21,497 nucleotides of DNA from CAZMGD01 sp964565705 (GTDB lineage: Bacteria; Actinomycetota; Acidimicrobiia; Acidimicrobiales; Ilumatobacteraceae), in contig CAZMGD010000072.1 of assembly GCA_964565705.1 (NCBI GenBank), positions 1-21,497 of the forward strand, given 5' to 3'. A program made the translations under genes and the position numbers. Numbering within the stretch: the stretch's first letter is position 1; each line of letters begins with the position of its first letter. Below the pieces are notes generated by a model. The model made no database searches. It was not told the origin of the DNA and saw only the letters and a program-made list of their open reading frames with translations. This document shows, piece by piece, positions 1 through 6,683 of the stretch.

Positions 1-131
1 CCCTCGACGAGCACCGGCTTGCCGAGGCGGTCGGCGAGGAACGCGACGCCGGCGATGCCGTCGTCCGCCAGGTAGTTGACATCGCGCAACCCGTCACGGA
101 CCTGCTGCACCGACTCGAATCGTTCTGCCAT
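1..131 (-). CDS. MoxR-family AAA+ ATPase, N-terminal fragment (runs off left edge)
   Basis: Only the first 43 or so codons are present, read leftward from an ATG at 131-129. The fragment begins MAERFESVQQVRDGL and continues through a segment with YLADDGIAGVAFLADRLGKP to VLVEG, just where the Walker A loop would begin (usually GPAGTGKT in this family). That lead-in, a short helix then 'A..FLA..LGKPVLVEG', is characteristic of the MoxR/CoxD-like AAA_5 ATPases, which act as chaperone-like partners of VWA-domain proteins. The Walker A and B motifs lie outside the window, so ATPase activity cannot be verified here. A TAGCGT element ends 10 nt upstream of the ATG, fitting a nearly leaderless transcript. 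The gene is divergent from the secreted-protein gene at 299. The family call is from N-terminal similarity alone; another AAA+ ATPase is possible. Confidence 0.72.
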   Translation of the reverse strand, partial: MAERFESVQQVRDGLRDVNYLADDGIAGVAFLADRLGKPVLVE

Positions 132-141
132 ATGAGCAGGC

Positions 142-147
142 ACGCTA
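142..147 (-). promoter_or_regulatory. Putative -10 element (TAGCGT) of the MoxR-type gene
   Basis: On the minus strand the sequence reads GGTAGCGT, then 10 nt, then the ATG at 131. It fits the TANNNT -10 consensus of actinobacterial housekeeping promoters and the same pattern before obgE and rplU. A start about 7 nt downstream would leave only a few untranslated nucleotides. No -35 consensus is visible. Confidence 0.45.
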
Positions 148-225
148 CCGGTCGCCCAGCGACGGGGATCAACCGGACTCGACCCGCGGGTCAGGGGGTG
201 ACCAGACAAAATGTTGCGGTTTGGT

Positions 226-231
226 TACGGT
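226..231 (+). promoter_or_regulatory. Possible -10 element (TACGGT) for the secreted-protein gene
   Basis: TACGGT matches TANNNT and lies about 67 nt before the ATG at 299, leaving room for a leader that carries the ribosome binding site at 287-293. No convincing -35 hexamer lies at the usual distance. The rest of the 132-298 intergenic stretch shows no gene. Confidence 0.25.
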
Positions 232-298
232 GGAGACCGGTGCAGCATCCCGACGCGGGTCTGCCCTGCCAATCAATCAACCACCCAAGGGAGCCCAC

Positions 299-895
299 AT
301 GGCATTCACACGCATCCCCCGAGTCGGCTGGGCCATCGCTGGTGCAGCGCTGATGTTCGGTGTCACCGGCGCGATCACCATGGCCTCGGCGGCCACCGAG
401 ACGCCGTCGCAAGGCGCCGTGTTCCATCCGATCGATCCGGTCCGGATCATGAACACCCGCCCTGCCCCGGTCAACGTCGGCACGGACGCCAAGCCGTTCG
501 GCGCGGGTGAGACCCGCAAGCTGCAGGTCGCCGGGACGAACGGCATCCCGGCGGAGGCGACCGCGGTCGTCGTCAACTTCACCGTCGTCGACACGACCGA
601 GTGGAGCTTCTTGACCGTGTGGCCGAGCGGCCAGCCGCGGCCCGACGTGTCGAACATCAACTGGACCGGCGCCAACGAGACGATCGCCAACCTGTCCACG
701 GTGAAGCTCGGTGACGACGGCGCCCTGTCGGTGTACAACGCGTTCGGCACGACCAACGTGCTCGCCGACGTCGCCGGCTACTACGTCGAGGGCAACTTCG
801 AGACGATCCCCCCGACGTCCTCGACCACGAGCAGCACCGCGCCAACGGACTCGTCGAGCTCGACCAGCTCCACCTCCAGCACGGCCGCTCCCTGA
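299..895 (+). CDS. Secreted surface-type protein with Ser/Thr-rich C-terminal tail
   Basis: A 198-residue exported protein. The ATG at 299 has a good Shine-Dalgarno (AAGGGAG, 287-293, spacing 5) and opens a signal peptide: R5 and R8, a hydrophobic core at 9-28, and a signal peptidase I-type site near ASA/A at 29-32. The mature part (about 40-170) has the pattern 'DPVRIMNTR ... TAVVVNFTVVDTT..SFLTVWPSGQPRP..SNINW ... LADVAGYYV'. This resembles a beta-rich repeat I associate with secreted and adhesin-like actinobacterial proteins, where it often occurs in several copies; here there is one. Residues 176-198 are nearly all Ser, Thr, Pro and Ala. There is no LPXTG motif, C-terminal membrane anchor or cysteine, so it is probably released or held non-covalently. 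The gene stands alone, closed by the hairpin at 906-940. Function is unknown; a cell-surface or matrix role is inference. Confidence 0.85.
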   Translation: MAFTRIPRVGWAIAGAALMFGVTGAITMASAATETPSQGAVFHPIDPVRIMNTRPAPVNVGTDAKPFGAGETRKLQVAGTNGIPAEATAVVVNFTVVDTTEWSFLTVWPSGQPRPDVSNINWTGANETIANLSTVKLGDDGALSVYNAFGTTNVLADVAGYYVEGNFETIPPTSSTTSSTAPTDSSSSTSSTSSTAAP

Positions 896-905
896 TCCTC
901 CCGAC

Positions 906-940
906 GTCGTGAGCGGCCGGCATGTCCGGCCGCTCACGAC
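906..940 (+). terminator. Strong hairpin terminator after the secreted-protein gene
   Basis: GTCGTGAGCGGCCGG (906-920) and CCGGCCGCTCACGAC (926-940) are perfect 15-bp reverse complements around a 5-nt loop (CATGT). The hairpin begins 10 nt after the stop codon at 895. No U-tract follows, which is common for terminators in GC-rich actinobacteria. The perfect symmetry would also let it act on transcripts from the other strand. An ATG lies in the loop at 922 but should not be read as the murJ start. Confidence 0.8.
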
Positions 941-949
941 GGGCTCGCC

Positions 950-955
950 TACCCT
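950..955 (+). promoter_or_regulatory. Putative -10 element (TACCCT) of murJ
   Basis: TACCCT followed by GG lies 11 nt before the ATG at 967 and immediately after the terminator hairpin. The spacing is the same as at obgE and rplU. It supports 967 as the murJ start, with a near-leaderless transcript. No -35 consensus is seen. Confidence 0.45.
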
Positions 956-966
956 GGCGAGCCGAG

Positions 967-2937
967 ATGGTCACGAGCGGCGAGGGTCCCAGCGGCGAGG
1001 GGATGGACCTCAGCGCCCTCTTCGGCGACGAGGACGAGGCGGGCGCGTTCTTCGGCCTCCCCGACCTGCCGCCCGACGCCGACGTGCCCGACACCTTCGA
1101 GCTCCCGCCCGCAACGGCGGTGGAGCCGACCGAGGATCCGCTGGCCGTGGGGGCCCCGATCCTCGAAGCCCCGGATGTCGCGACCGCCGGCATCGACCCC
1201 ACGACCGGATCGATCACCGCAGCGATCGCCGCGACCGAGCCGATCGCTGCCGTCGCCGACCGGGCACCGAGCGACGCCCCGCCGGCTCGAACGATGCTGC
1301 GGTCCAACATCGTCGTCGCCCTCGGCACGGCGATGTCCCGGTTCACCGGGATGCTGCGGATCCTCGTCTTCGGCGTCGTCGTCGGGCAGACCGCGCTCGC
1401 CGACGCCTACGGCGGCGCGAACGACGCGCCCAACGTCGTCTACGAGCTGCTGCTCGGCGGCGTGCTCTCGGCGACGCTCGTACCGCTGTTCTCCCGCTAC
1501 CTGGAGGAGGACGACGACGAGTCGACCGAGGTGGTCGTCAGCGTCGGGCTGATCGCGCTGTGCGCCGTGACGGTCGTCGCGATCATCGCCTCGCCGGCGA
1601 TCTTCCACGTCTTCTCGCTCAGCCCTGCCGAAGGCGTCGACGTCGGTCTGTACCGAAGCGTGGGCACCTGGCTGACCCGGATCTTCGTCATCCAGATCTT
1701 CTTCTACGGCGTCTCGGCAATGTTCGGCGCACTGCTCAACTCCCGCCGCAGCTTCTTCGCCCCCGCCTGGTCGCCGGTGCTCGCCAACCTCTTCATCTGT
1801 GCGACGTTGCTGATGGTCCCTGCGGTCGCCACGAACGGCGATGCCCCGTCCCTGATCGACGTGACCGAACACCCCGGGGTGATCCGGGTGCTCGGGCTCG
1901 GCGCAACGGTCGGCATCGCGCTCCAGGCGCTGGCACTGCTCCCGGCGCTGCGGCGCGCCGGCGTGAACCTGCGTTTCCGGTTCCGGCCGCGCCACCCCGC
2001 CGTTCGCCGGCTGATGACGTTGTCCGGTTGGACCTTCGCCTACGTGATGGCCAACCAGGCCGCCAACGTCGTGTCGCAGAACCTGGCCGACCCCGGCAGC
2101 GGCCGGCTCGACGCCTACAACAAGGCGTCGATCTTCTTCTACTTCCCGCACGGCCTGCTCGCGGTCAGCATCGCGACGACGTTCGTTCCCGAGATGGCCC
2201 GCGCCGTCGCCCGGCGCAACAAGCAGGAGTTCATCGACCGGACGTCGCTCGGCGTGCGCCTGATCGCACTCCTCACGTTGCCCGCCGGGTTCGGGTTCCT
2301 CGTGCTCAGCCGCCCGATCATCGGCGCGCTCCTGGAGCACGGCAACTTCTCCCCCACGGCCGCCGACACCACGAGTCGCGCCCTCGCCGGGTTCGCGCTC
2401 GGCCTGGTCGGGTTCTCCGTGTACTTGTTCTCGCTGCGCGGGCTCTACGCCCACCAGGACACGCGCAGCCCGTTCGTGATCAGCTGCTTCCAGAACGGCA
2501 TCAACATCGTGCTCGCGTTCCTGCTCGTCGGGCGCTACGACGTGCTCGGCCTGGGCCTGGCGTTCGCGATCTCCTACCTCGCGTGCGCGATCTGGACGCT
2601 CGTGATCATCGGCTACAAGGTGCCGGGCTTCCCCGTCGGCCGGATCCTGCGCAGCATGTGGCCGATGCTGCTGTCGGCGGTGGTGATGGCCGAGGTCGTG
2701 TGGATCGTCGTCCAGCACGTCGGCGACACCAGCGGCGTCGGCGCCCTCGTCCGGGTGGTCGTCGGCACGATCGTCGGCGCCGCCGTCTACCTCGGCCTGC
2801 TGCTCGCGTTTCGGATCCCCGAGCTCGACGCGTTGCGGTCGAGGCTCCCGGGACCACTTCGCCGCGCATCGCCGTCCACGTCCGAGGTGTCAGAAACAGC
2901 TACGCCGCGACCTGGTTCACAGCGTCGGGACTTCTGA
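967..2937 (+). CDS. murJ: Lipid II flippase MurJ (MviN family)
   Basis: A 656-residue polytopic membrane protein of the MOP/MviN family, which moves lipid-linked peptidoglycan precursor across the cytoplasmic membrane. Residues 1 to about 100 are an acidic, Pro/Ala-rich cytoplasmic extension not needed for the fold. The core begins near 'TMLRSNIVVALGTAMSRFTGMLRI' (MurJ TM1 with its conserved arginines) and continues through 'NDAPNVVYELLLGGVLSATLVPLFSRY' and about fourteen hydrophobic segments. It ends with a short polar tail and lacks the pseudokinase and extracellular domains of mycobacterial MviN. In-frame starts exist at 922, 967 and 1003. The 922 ATG lies in a terminator loop, and 967 is favoured because TACCCT lies 11 nt upstream; 1003 remains possible. 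It is convergent with proB and supplies lipid II for the RodA/PBP2 machine encoded at the other end of the window. Confidence 0.93.
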   Translation: MVTSGEGPSGEGMDLSALFGDEDEAGAFFGLPDLPPDADVPDTFELPPATAVEPTEDPLAVGAPILEAPDVATAGIDPTTGSITAAIAATEPIAAVADRAPSDAPPARTMLRSNIVVALGTAMSRFTGMLRILVFGVVVGQTALADAYGGANDAPNVVYELLLGGVLSATLVPLFSRYLEEDDDESTEVVVSVGLIALCAVTVVAIIASPAIFHVFSLSPAEGVDVGLYRSVGTWLTRIFVIQIFFYGVSAMFGALLNSRRSFFAPAWSPVLANLFICATLLMVPAVATNGDAPSLIDVTEHPGVIRVLGLGATVGIALQALALLPALRRAGVNLRFRFRPRHPAVRRLMTLSGWTFAYVMANQAANVVSQNLADPGSGRLDAYNKASIFFYFPHGLLAVSIATTFVPEMARAVARRNKQEFIDRTSLGVRLIALLTLPAGFGFLVLSRPIIGALLEHGNFSPTAADTTSRALAGFALGLVGFSVYLFSLRGLYAHQDTRSPFVISCFQNGINIVLAFLLVGRYDVLGLGLAFAISYLACAIWTLVIIGYKVPGFPVGRILRSMWPMLLSAVVMAEVVWIVVQHVGDTSGVGALVRVVVGTIVGAAVYLGLLLAFRIPELDALRSRLPGPLRRASPSTSEVSETATPRPGSQRRDF

Positions 2938-2978
2938 CACCGACGCTCGATCACCGAACGAGCGCCGGCGGCGCCGCC
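2886..2978. terminator. Possible bidirectional terminator region between convergent murJ and proB
   Basis: A 10-bp inverted repeat (GGTGTCAGAA at 2886-2895, TTCTGACACC at 2932-2941) spans the murJ stop with a 36-nt loop. It is followed by CGCTCG (2944-2949)/CGAGCG (2959-2964), a 6-bp stem with a 9-nt loop, and by the perfect palindrome GGCGGCGCCGCC at 2967-2978, just before the proB stop at 2984. Each structure is modest and none has a T-run. Together they occupy the only space where the two converging transcripts could end. Confidence 0.35.
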
Positions 2979-2983
2979 CACCA

Positions 2984-4072
2984 CTACGGGACGAGCACGA
3001 GGTCGTCTCGGTGGATGACCTCGTGGGCCATGTCCGGCGAGAGGTCGCTGGTGCGGCGGCCGGCGCCGCGGCGGATCCCGGCGGCGTCGACGAGCGTCAT
3101 CCCGCGGGCGAACACCGCGCCGTCGGCGCCGCTCACCTCGACGGTGGCGCCGGTGTCGAAGTCGCCGAGCACCTTCACCACGCCGGCGGGCAGCAGGGAC
3201 GTGCCCCGCTCGAGGAGCGCCCGGCGCGCACCGTCGTCGACGACGACCGTGCCCTCGACCTGGCTGGCGAACGCGATCCACAGCTTGCGGGCGGGCATCC
3301 TGCGGTCGTTGGCGTGGAACGTGGTGCCGACGGTGGCGGCTCCGTCGATCGCCTCGGCCACCACGTCGGGGCGCGTCGCCTCGGCGATCACCGCCCGCAC
3401 GCCGCTCCACGAGGCGATCCGTGCTGCCGTGAGCTTGGACGCCATCCCGCCGCTGCCGCGGTTGGTGCCGGTGGCGCCCGCGCTGACCGCGAGCAACGGA
3501 TCGTCGGCGGCGACATCGGCGATCAAGCGCGCCGTGGCGTCCGAGCGCGGGTCGGCCGTGTAGAGGCCGGGCGTGTCGGTGAGCAGCACGAGCAGGTCGG
3601 CGGTCATGAGGTGCGACACGAGTGCGGCGATGCGGTCGTTGTCGCCGAAGCGCAGCTCGTGGCTGGCGACCGCATCGTTCTCGTTGATGACCGGCACGCA
3701 GCCGAGGTCGAGCAGGCGGCTCAGGGTGCGACGTGCGTGGAGGTACTGGTTGCGATCGATGAAGTCGTTCGGCACGAGCAGCACCTGACCGGCGACGAGG
3801 CCGAACTCGGCGAGGCAACGGATGTAGCGCTCCATCAGCCTCGGTTGCCCGAGCGCGGCGAGCGCCTGCAGCGTGCCGACGTCGCCCGGGCGCCGTTCGA
3901 AGCCGAGCGCGGCGACGCCCGCGGACACCGCAGCGGACGTGACGAACAGCACCTCGTGTCCCGCTGCCCGCGCGGCGGCGAGCTGGGTGCACACCGAGGA
4001 GATCATCGACTCGTCGATCACGCCGAGCTCGTCGGTCAACGACGACGTCCCGATCTTCACCACGACCCGCAC
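2984..4072 (-). CDS. proB: Glutamate 5-kinase with C-terminal PUA domain
   Basis: First enzyme of proline biosynthesis: it phosphorylates glutamate to gamma-glutamyl phosphate, which ProA reduces. The 362-residue protein has an amino-acid kinase domain at about 1-255. Visible motifs are VVVKIGTSSLT (2-13, nucleotide binding), TSAAVSAG (45-52), NENDAV (130-135), FGDND (142-146), LLTDTPGLYTADPR (163-176) and GSGGMASKLTAA (206-217). The last roughly 90 residues form a PUA domain, as in most bacterial ProB. The GTG start at 4072 is two nucleotides past the obgE stop, and the GAGGTC at the end of obgE can serve as Shine-Dalgarno, so translation is probably coupled. Length and motifs are normal. 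proA is not in the window. Confidence 0.95.
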   Translation of the reverse strand: MRVVVKIGTSSLTDELGVIDESMISSVCTQLAAARAAGHEVLFVTSAAVSAGVAALGFERRPGDVGTLQALAALGQPRLMERYIRCLAEFGLVAGQVLLVPNDFIDRNQYLHARRTLSRLLDLGCVPVINENDAVASHELRFGDNDRIAALVSHLMTADLLVLLTDTPGLYTADPRSDATARLIADVAADDPLLAVSAGATGTNRGSGGMASKLTAARIASWSGVRAVIAEATRPDVVAEAIDGAATVGTTFHANDRRMPARKLWIAFASQVEGTVVVDDGARRALLERGTSLLPAGVVKVLGDFDTGATVEVSGADGAVFARGMTLVDAAGIRRGAGRRTSDLSPDMAHEVIHRDDLVLVP

Positions 4073-4074
4073 GA

Positions 4075-5313
4075 TCAGACCTCGGGTACGTAGGTGAAGC
4101 TGAAGTCGCCGATCCAGACGACGTCGCCCTCCTCGGCACCCGCACGGGCGAGGAGGCGCGGCGCACCGAGCTTGGCGAGCCGCTCGTCGATGAACGTCAG
4201 TGCGGTGGGCGTCGTGACGTCGTTGAGCGCCACGGACCGCTCGGCGCTGCGCCCGTGGAGACGGAACTCGTGATCACCCAGGCGCTCGACCCAGGTGCCC
4301 TTCGCCTCGGGCCGCAACACGACCACGGACTCGCCGACCGGTTCGCGCTCGCGCGCCTCGGCCACCACGGTGGCCAGCTGGCCCTTCAGGCGCTCGATCC
4401 CCTCGCCGGTGACCGCCGAGATGACCGGGCCGTCCCAGGTGGTGTCGCCGGCGGCGTCGGCCTTCGTACCGATCACCAGTCGGGGTCGGTCGAGCAGCTC
4501 GGGCTGGTAGTTCTCGAGCTCCTGCAACAACACCCCCAGCTGGTGCTCGGGCGACGTGTCGTCCATCGGCGCCAGGTCCAGCAGTACGCACAGGGCACGG
4601 GCGCGCTCGACGTGGCGCAGGAACTGGTGGCCCAGGCCTCGCCCGTCGCTGGCACCCTCGATCAGCCCGGGGATGTCGGCGACCACGTATTCGGCGTCCT
4701 CCAGGCGCACGACACCGAGGTGCGGTTCCAGGGTCGTGAACGGGTAGTTGGCGATCTTCGGCTTGGCTGCCGAGATCCGACTGATCAGCGTGCTCTTGCC
4801 GGCGTTCGGGAACCCGACGAGCGCGACGTCGGCCATCAGCTTGAGATCGAGCTTCAGCCACCGCTCCTCCCCGTGCTCGCCCTGCTCGGCGAACGTCGGT
4901 GCGCGCCGGCGGTTGGAGAGGAACTTGGCGTTGCCCCGGCCGCCTCGTCCACCCGCTGCGGCCAGCCACCGGTCGCCGTGGTTGACGAGGTCGGCGAGCA
5001 CCTCGCCGGTGTAGAGGTCGGTCGCCACCGTGCCCTCCGGGACGAGCACCTCCAGGTCGTCGCCGCCGCGCCCGTGCAGGTCCTTGCCCTTGCCGTGCAC
5101 GCCGTTGGCGGCGCGCCGGTGCGGATGGTCCCGGAACGCGAGCAGCGACGCGACGTTGCGGTCGGCGACGAGCCAGACGTCACCGCCCTTGCCCCCGTCG
5201 CCGCCGTTCGGCCCGCCCATCGCCTCGGGACCCTCGCGTCGGAACGCGACGCAGCCCGCGCCACCGTCGCCCCCGCGCACGTTCAGTTGTGACTCGTCGA
5301 CGAAGCCGGCCAT
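4075..5313 (-). CDS. obgE: Obg-family GTPase (ribosome assembly, stress control)
   Basis: A 412-residue GTPase that binds the 50S subunit during late assembly. Residues 1-158 form the glycine-rich Obg fold (VRGGDGGAG, GGDGGKGGDVWLVAD, GGRGGRGN). The G domain has G1 GFPNAGKST (167-175), switch I PFTT (191-194), G3 DIPGL (213-217), G4 TKAD (283-286) and G5 SAVTGEG (299-305). The C-terminal roughly 80 residues are an OCT domain ending in FSFTYVPEV. G4 reads TKAD instead of the usual NKxD, a mild deviation tolerated in some GTPases. The ATG at 5313 follows TAGCCT by 11 nt, suggesting a near-leaderless transcript that also covers proB. Normally obgE directly follows rpmA; here a divergent dGTPase-like gene and a repeat array intervene. 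Confidence 0.96.
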   Translation of the reverse strand: MAGFVDESQLNVRGGDGGAGCVAFRREGPEAMGGPNGGDGGKGGDVWLVADRNVASLLAFRDHPHRRAANGVHGKGKDLHGRGGDDLEVLVPEGTVATDLYTGEVLADLVNHGDRWLAAAGGRGGRGNAKFLSNRRRAPTFAEQGEHGEERWLKLDLKLMADVALVGFPNAGKSTLISRISAAKPKIANYPFTTLEPHLGVVRLEDAEYVVADIPGLIEGASDGRGLGHQFLRHVERARALCVLLDLAPMDDTSPEHQLGVLLQELENYQPELLDRPRLVIGTKADAAGDTTWDGPVISAVTGEGIERLKGQLATVVAEAREREPVGESVVVLRPEAKGTWVERLGDHEFRLHGRSAERSVALNDVTTPTALTFIDERLAKLGAPRLLARAGAEEGDVVWIGDFSFTYVPEV

Positions 5314-5324
5314 AGCAGCGGACC

Positions 5325-5330
5325 AGGCTA
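5325..5330 (-). promoter_or_regulatory. Putative -10 element (TAGCCT) of obgE-proB
   Basis: On the minus strand GGGTAGCCTGG ends its TAGCCT 11 nt before the obgE ATG. It forms the left arm of a perfect 8-bp inverted repeat (5323-5330/5341-5348) whose right arm is the -10 of the divergent dGTPase-like gene. No -35 is recognisable. Confidence 0.5.
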
Positions 5331-5340
5331 CCCACGCACC

Positions 5341-5346
5341 TAGCCT
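5341..5346 (+). promoter_or_regulatory. Putative -10 element (TAGCCT) of the dGTPase-like gene
   Basis: TAGCCT ends 7 nt before the GTG at 5354. Transcription starting at the usual distance would begin essentially on the start codon, making a leaderless mRNA. It is the mirror image of the obgE -10 on the other strand, separated from it by 10 bp. Confidence 0.5.
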
Positions 5347-5353
5347 GGCGTTC

Positions 5354-6475
5354 GTGGCTGATCAGCGCACGCCCCTCTCGGAGCGGGAGCACCGCTGGGC
5401 GTCGACGATGGGTGGTGTGGACGCCGGCGAGGTCCGCGTCGCCCACTCCGACTCGTGGGCCGCCACCGGCACGCACGTGCTCGTGCCCCGCGCCGCTCGG
5501 GAGGAGTTCGAGGACGGTCGCCTCGCGCCCCATGCGACGAGGGCCTGGGGCGCTGGCGCACGGGCGGTGGAGGAAGCGCCCGATCCGTTCCGCACCTGCT
5601 TCGAACGCGACCGCGATCGCATCCTGCACTCCTCGGCGTTCCGGCGCCTGGCCGGCAAGACACAGGTCTTCGTGTTCCCCGACGATCACCAGCGCACCCG
5701 GTTGACCCACGCGCTCGAGGTCGCCCAGGTCGCCACGGGTGTCGCCAGGGCTCTCGGCTTGAACGTCGTGCTGACCGAGGCGATCGCCCTCGGCCACGAC
5801 TGTGGTCACGGTCCAGGTGGCCACGCCAGCGAGGATGCGCTGTCGCCCTACGTGCCGGGAGGCTTCGATCACGCGGTCTGGGGTGCCGACCAGACCCTGG
5901 TGCCGCTCAACCTGTGCCAGGAGACGCTCGACGGTATCCGAAACCACTCCTGGTCCCGACCTGCCCCGGCCACGCCGGAGGGTGAGGTGGTCAGCTGGGC
6001 CGACCGGATCGCCTACGTCTGCCACGACTTCGAGGACGCGGTGGCCGCCCGCATCATCTCGTCGGACGAGCTGCCGGCGGTCGTGCGCGACCGCTGTGGC
6101 ACGACCAGGCGCGAGCAGCTCAGCGCGTTCATCGGTGGGATGCAGCGCGCGGCAGCGATCGACGGGCAGGTCGGGATGACGGCACCGGAGGCCGAGGCGC
6201 TCGCCGAGTTCCGCCGGTTCAACTACGACAACGTCTACCTGCGCCCCGAGTCACGCGAGCAGGCCGCAGCGGTGATCGATCTCCTGCAAGCGCTCACCGA
6301 GCTCTACGCCGCCCACCCCGAGCACCTCCCCAACGCCCCGGATGCGGCGAGCAGCAGCGACGAAGTGCTGCGCACGAGCGTCACCTACGTCGCGGGAATG
6401 ACCGACCGCTTCGCCTGCCGCCAAGCCGTGCAGCTCCTCGGCTGGGACGCAAGCCGTCTACCAACCGGCATCTGA
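5354..6475 (+). CDS. dgt: dGTPase-like HD-domain deoxynucleoside triphosphate triphosphohydrolase
   Basis: A 373-residue HD-superfamily protein. The family hydrolyses dNTPs to the deoxynucleoside and triphosphate and helps control dNTP pools. The metal ligands are visible: H119 (RTRLTHALEVAQVA), H148-D149 (LGHDCGHGPGGHASE) and D217 (SWADRIAYVCHDFEDA). SSAFRRLAGKTQVF (93-106), upstream of the first His, is also typical. The GTG at 5354 is chosen because it gives the conserved N-terminal extension and lies 7 nt after TAGCCT; an ATG at 5408 is an alternative. The gene lies opposite to all its neighbours, between rpmA and obgE, and is followed by the repeat array. Nucleotide specificity cannot be read from sequence, so dgt is a family-level name. 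Confidence 0.88.
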   Translation: MADQRTPLSEREHRWASTMGGVDAGEVRVAHSDSWAATGTHVLVPRAAREEFEDGRLAPHATRAWGAGARAVEEAPDPFRTCFERDRDRILHSSAFRRLAGKTQVFVFPDDHQRTRLTHALEVAQVATGVARALGLNVVLTEAIALGHDCGHGPGGHASEDALSPYVPGGFDHAVWGADQTLVPLNLCQETLDGIRNHSWSRPAPATPEGEVVSWADRIAYVCHDFEDAVAARIISSDELPAVVRDRCGTTRREQLSAFIGGMQRAAAIDGQVGMTAPEAEALAEFRRFNYDNVYLRPESREQAAAVIDLLQALTELYAAHPEHLPNAPDAASSSDEVLRTSVTYVAGMTDRFACRQAVQLLGWDASRLPTGI

Positions 6476-6490
6476 CCTGACCGAGGCTTC

Positions 6491-6683
6491 GCGAGCGCAG
6501 CGAGCCAATCAGGACGGCGAGCGCAGCGAGCNNNNNNNNNNNNNNNNNNNNNNNNNNNNNNNNNNNNNNNNNNNNNNNNNNNNNNNNNNNNNNNNNNNNN
6601 NNNNNNNNNNNNNNNNNNNNNNNNNNNNNNNGCGAGCGCAGCGAGCCAATCAGGACGGCGAGCGCAGCGAGCTAATCAGGACG
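6491..6683. repeat. 26-bp tandem repeat array, interrupted by an assembly gap
   Basis: The unit begins GCGAGCGCAGCGAGC and ends in CAATCAGGACG. Complete copies lie at 6491-6516, 6632-6657 and 6658-6683 (one C-to-T change in the last), and a partial copy at 6517-6531 stops at the gap. A degenerate part-unit continues at 6684-6699. There are no spacers between units, so this is not a CRISPR array. The array fills the space between the convergent dGTPase-like gene and rpmA and runs into the rpmA 3' end, where it supplies the stop codon. Copy number is unknown because of the gap. Confidence 0.9.
6532..6631. other. Assembly gap (100 N) inside the tandem repeat
   Basis: Exactly 100 N, the conventional placeholder for a gap of unknown size, flanked on both sides by the same 26-bp unit. 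If the array is continuous, the true gap should be 11 nt plus a multiple of 26, which 100 is not. The assembler most likely broke on the repeat. Confidence 0.95.

Noticed and set aside
922..966. ATG at 922 as the murJ start
   Set aside because: It lies in the loop of a perfect 15-bp terminator hairpin, and the extra residues are basic junk. The promoter-like TACCCT is downstream of it, favouring 967.
711..3563. A 950-codon open frame on the plus strand across murJ and antisense to proB
   Set aside because: Its translation is Arg/Pro/Ala-rich with no recognisable domain, and it overlaps well-supported genes in other frames. Long shadow frames are expected at this GC content.
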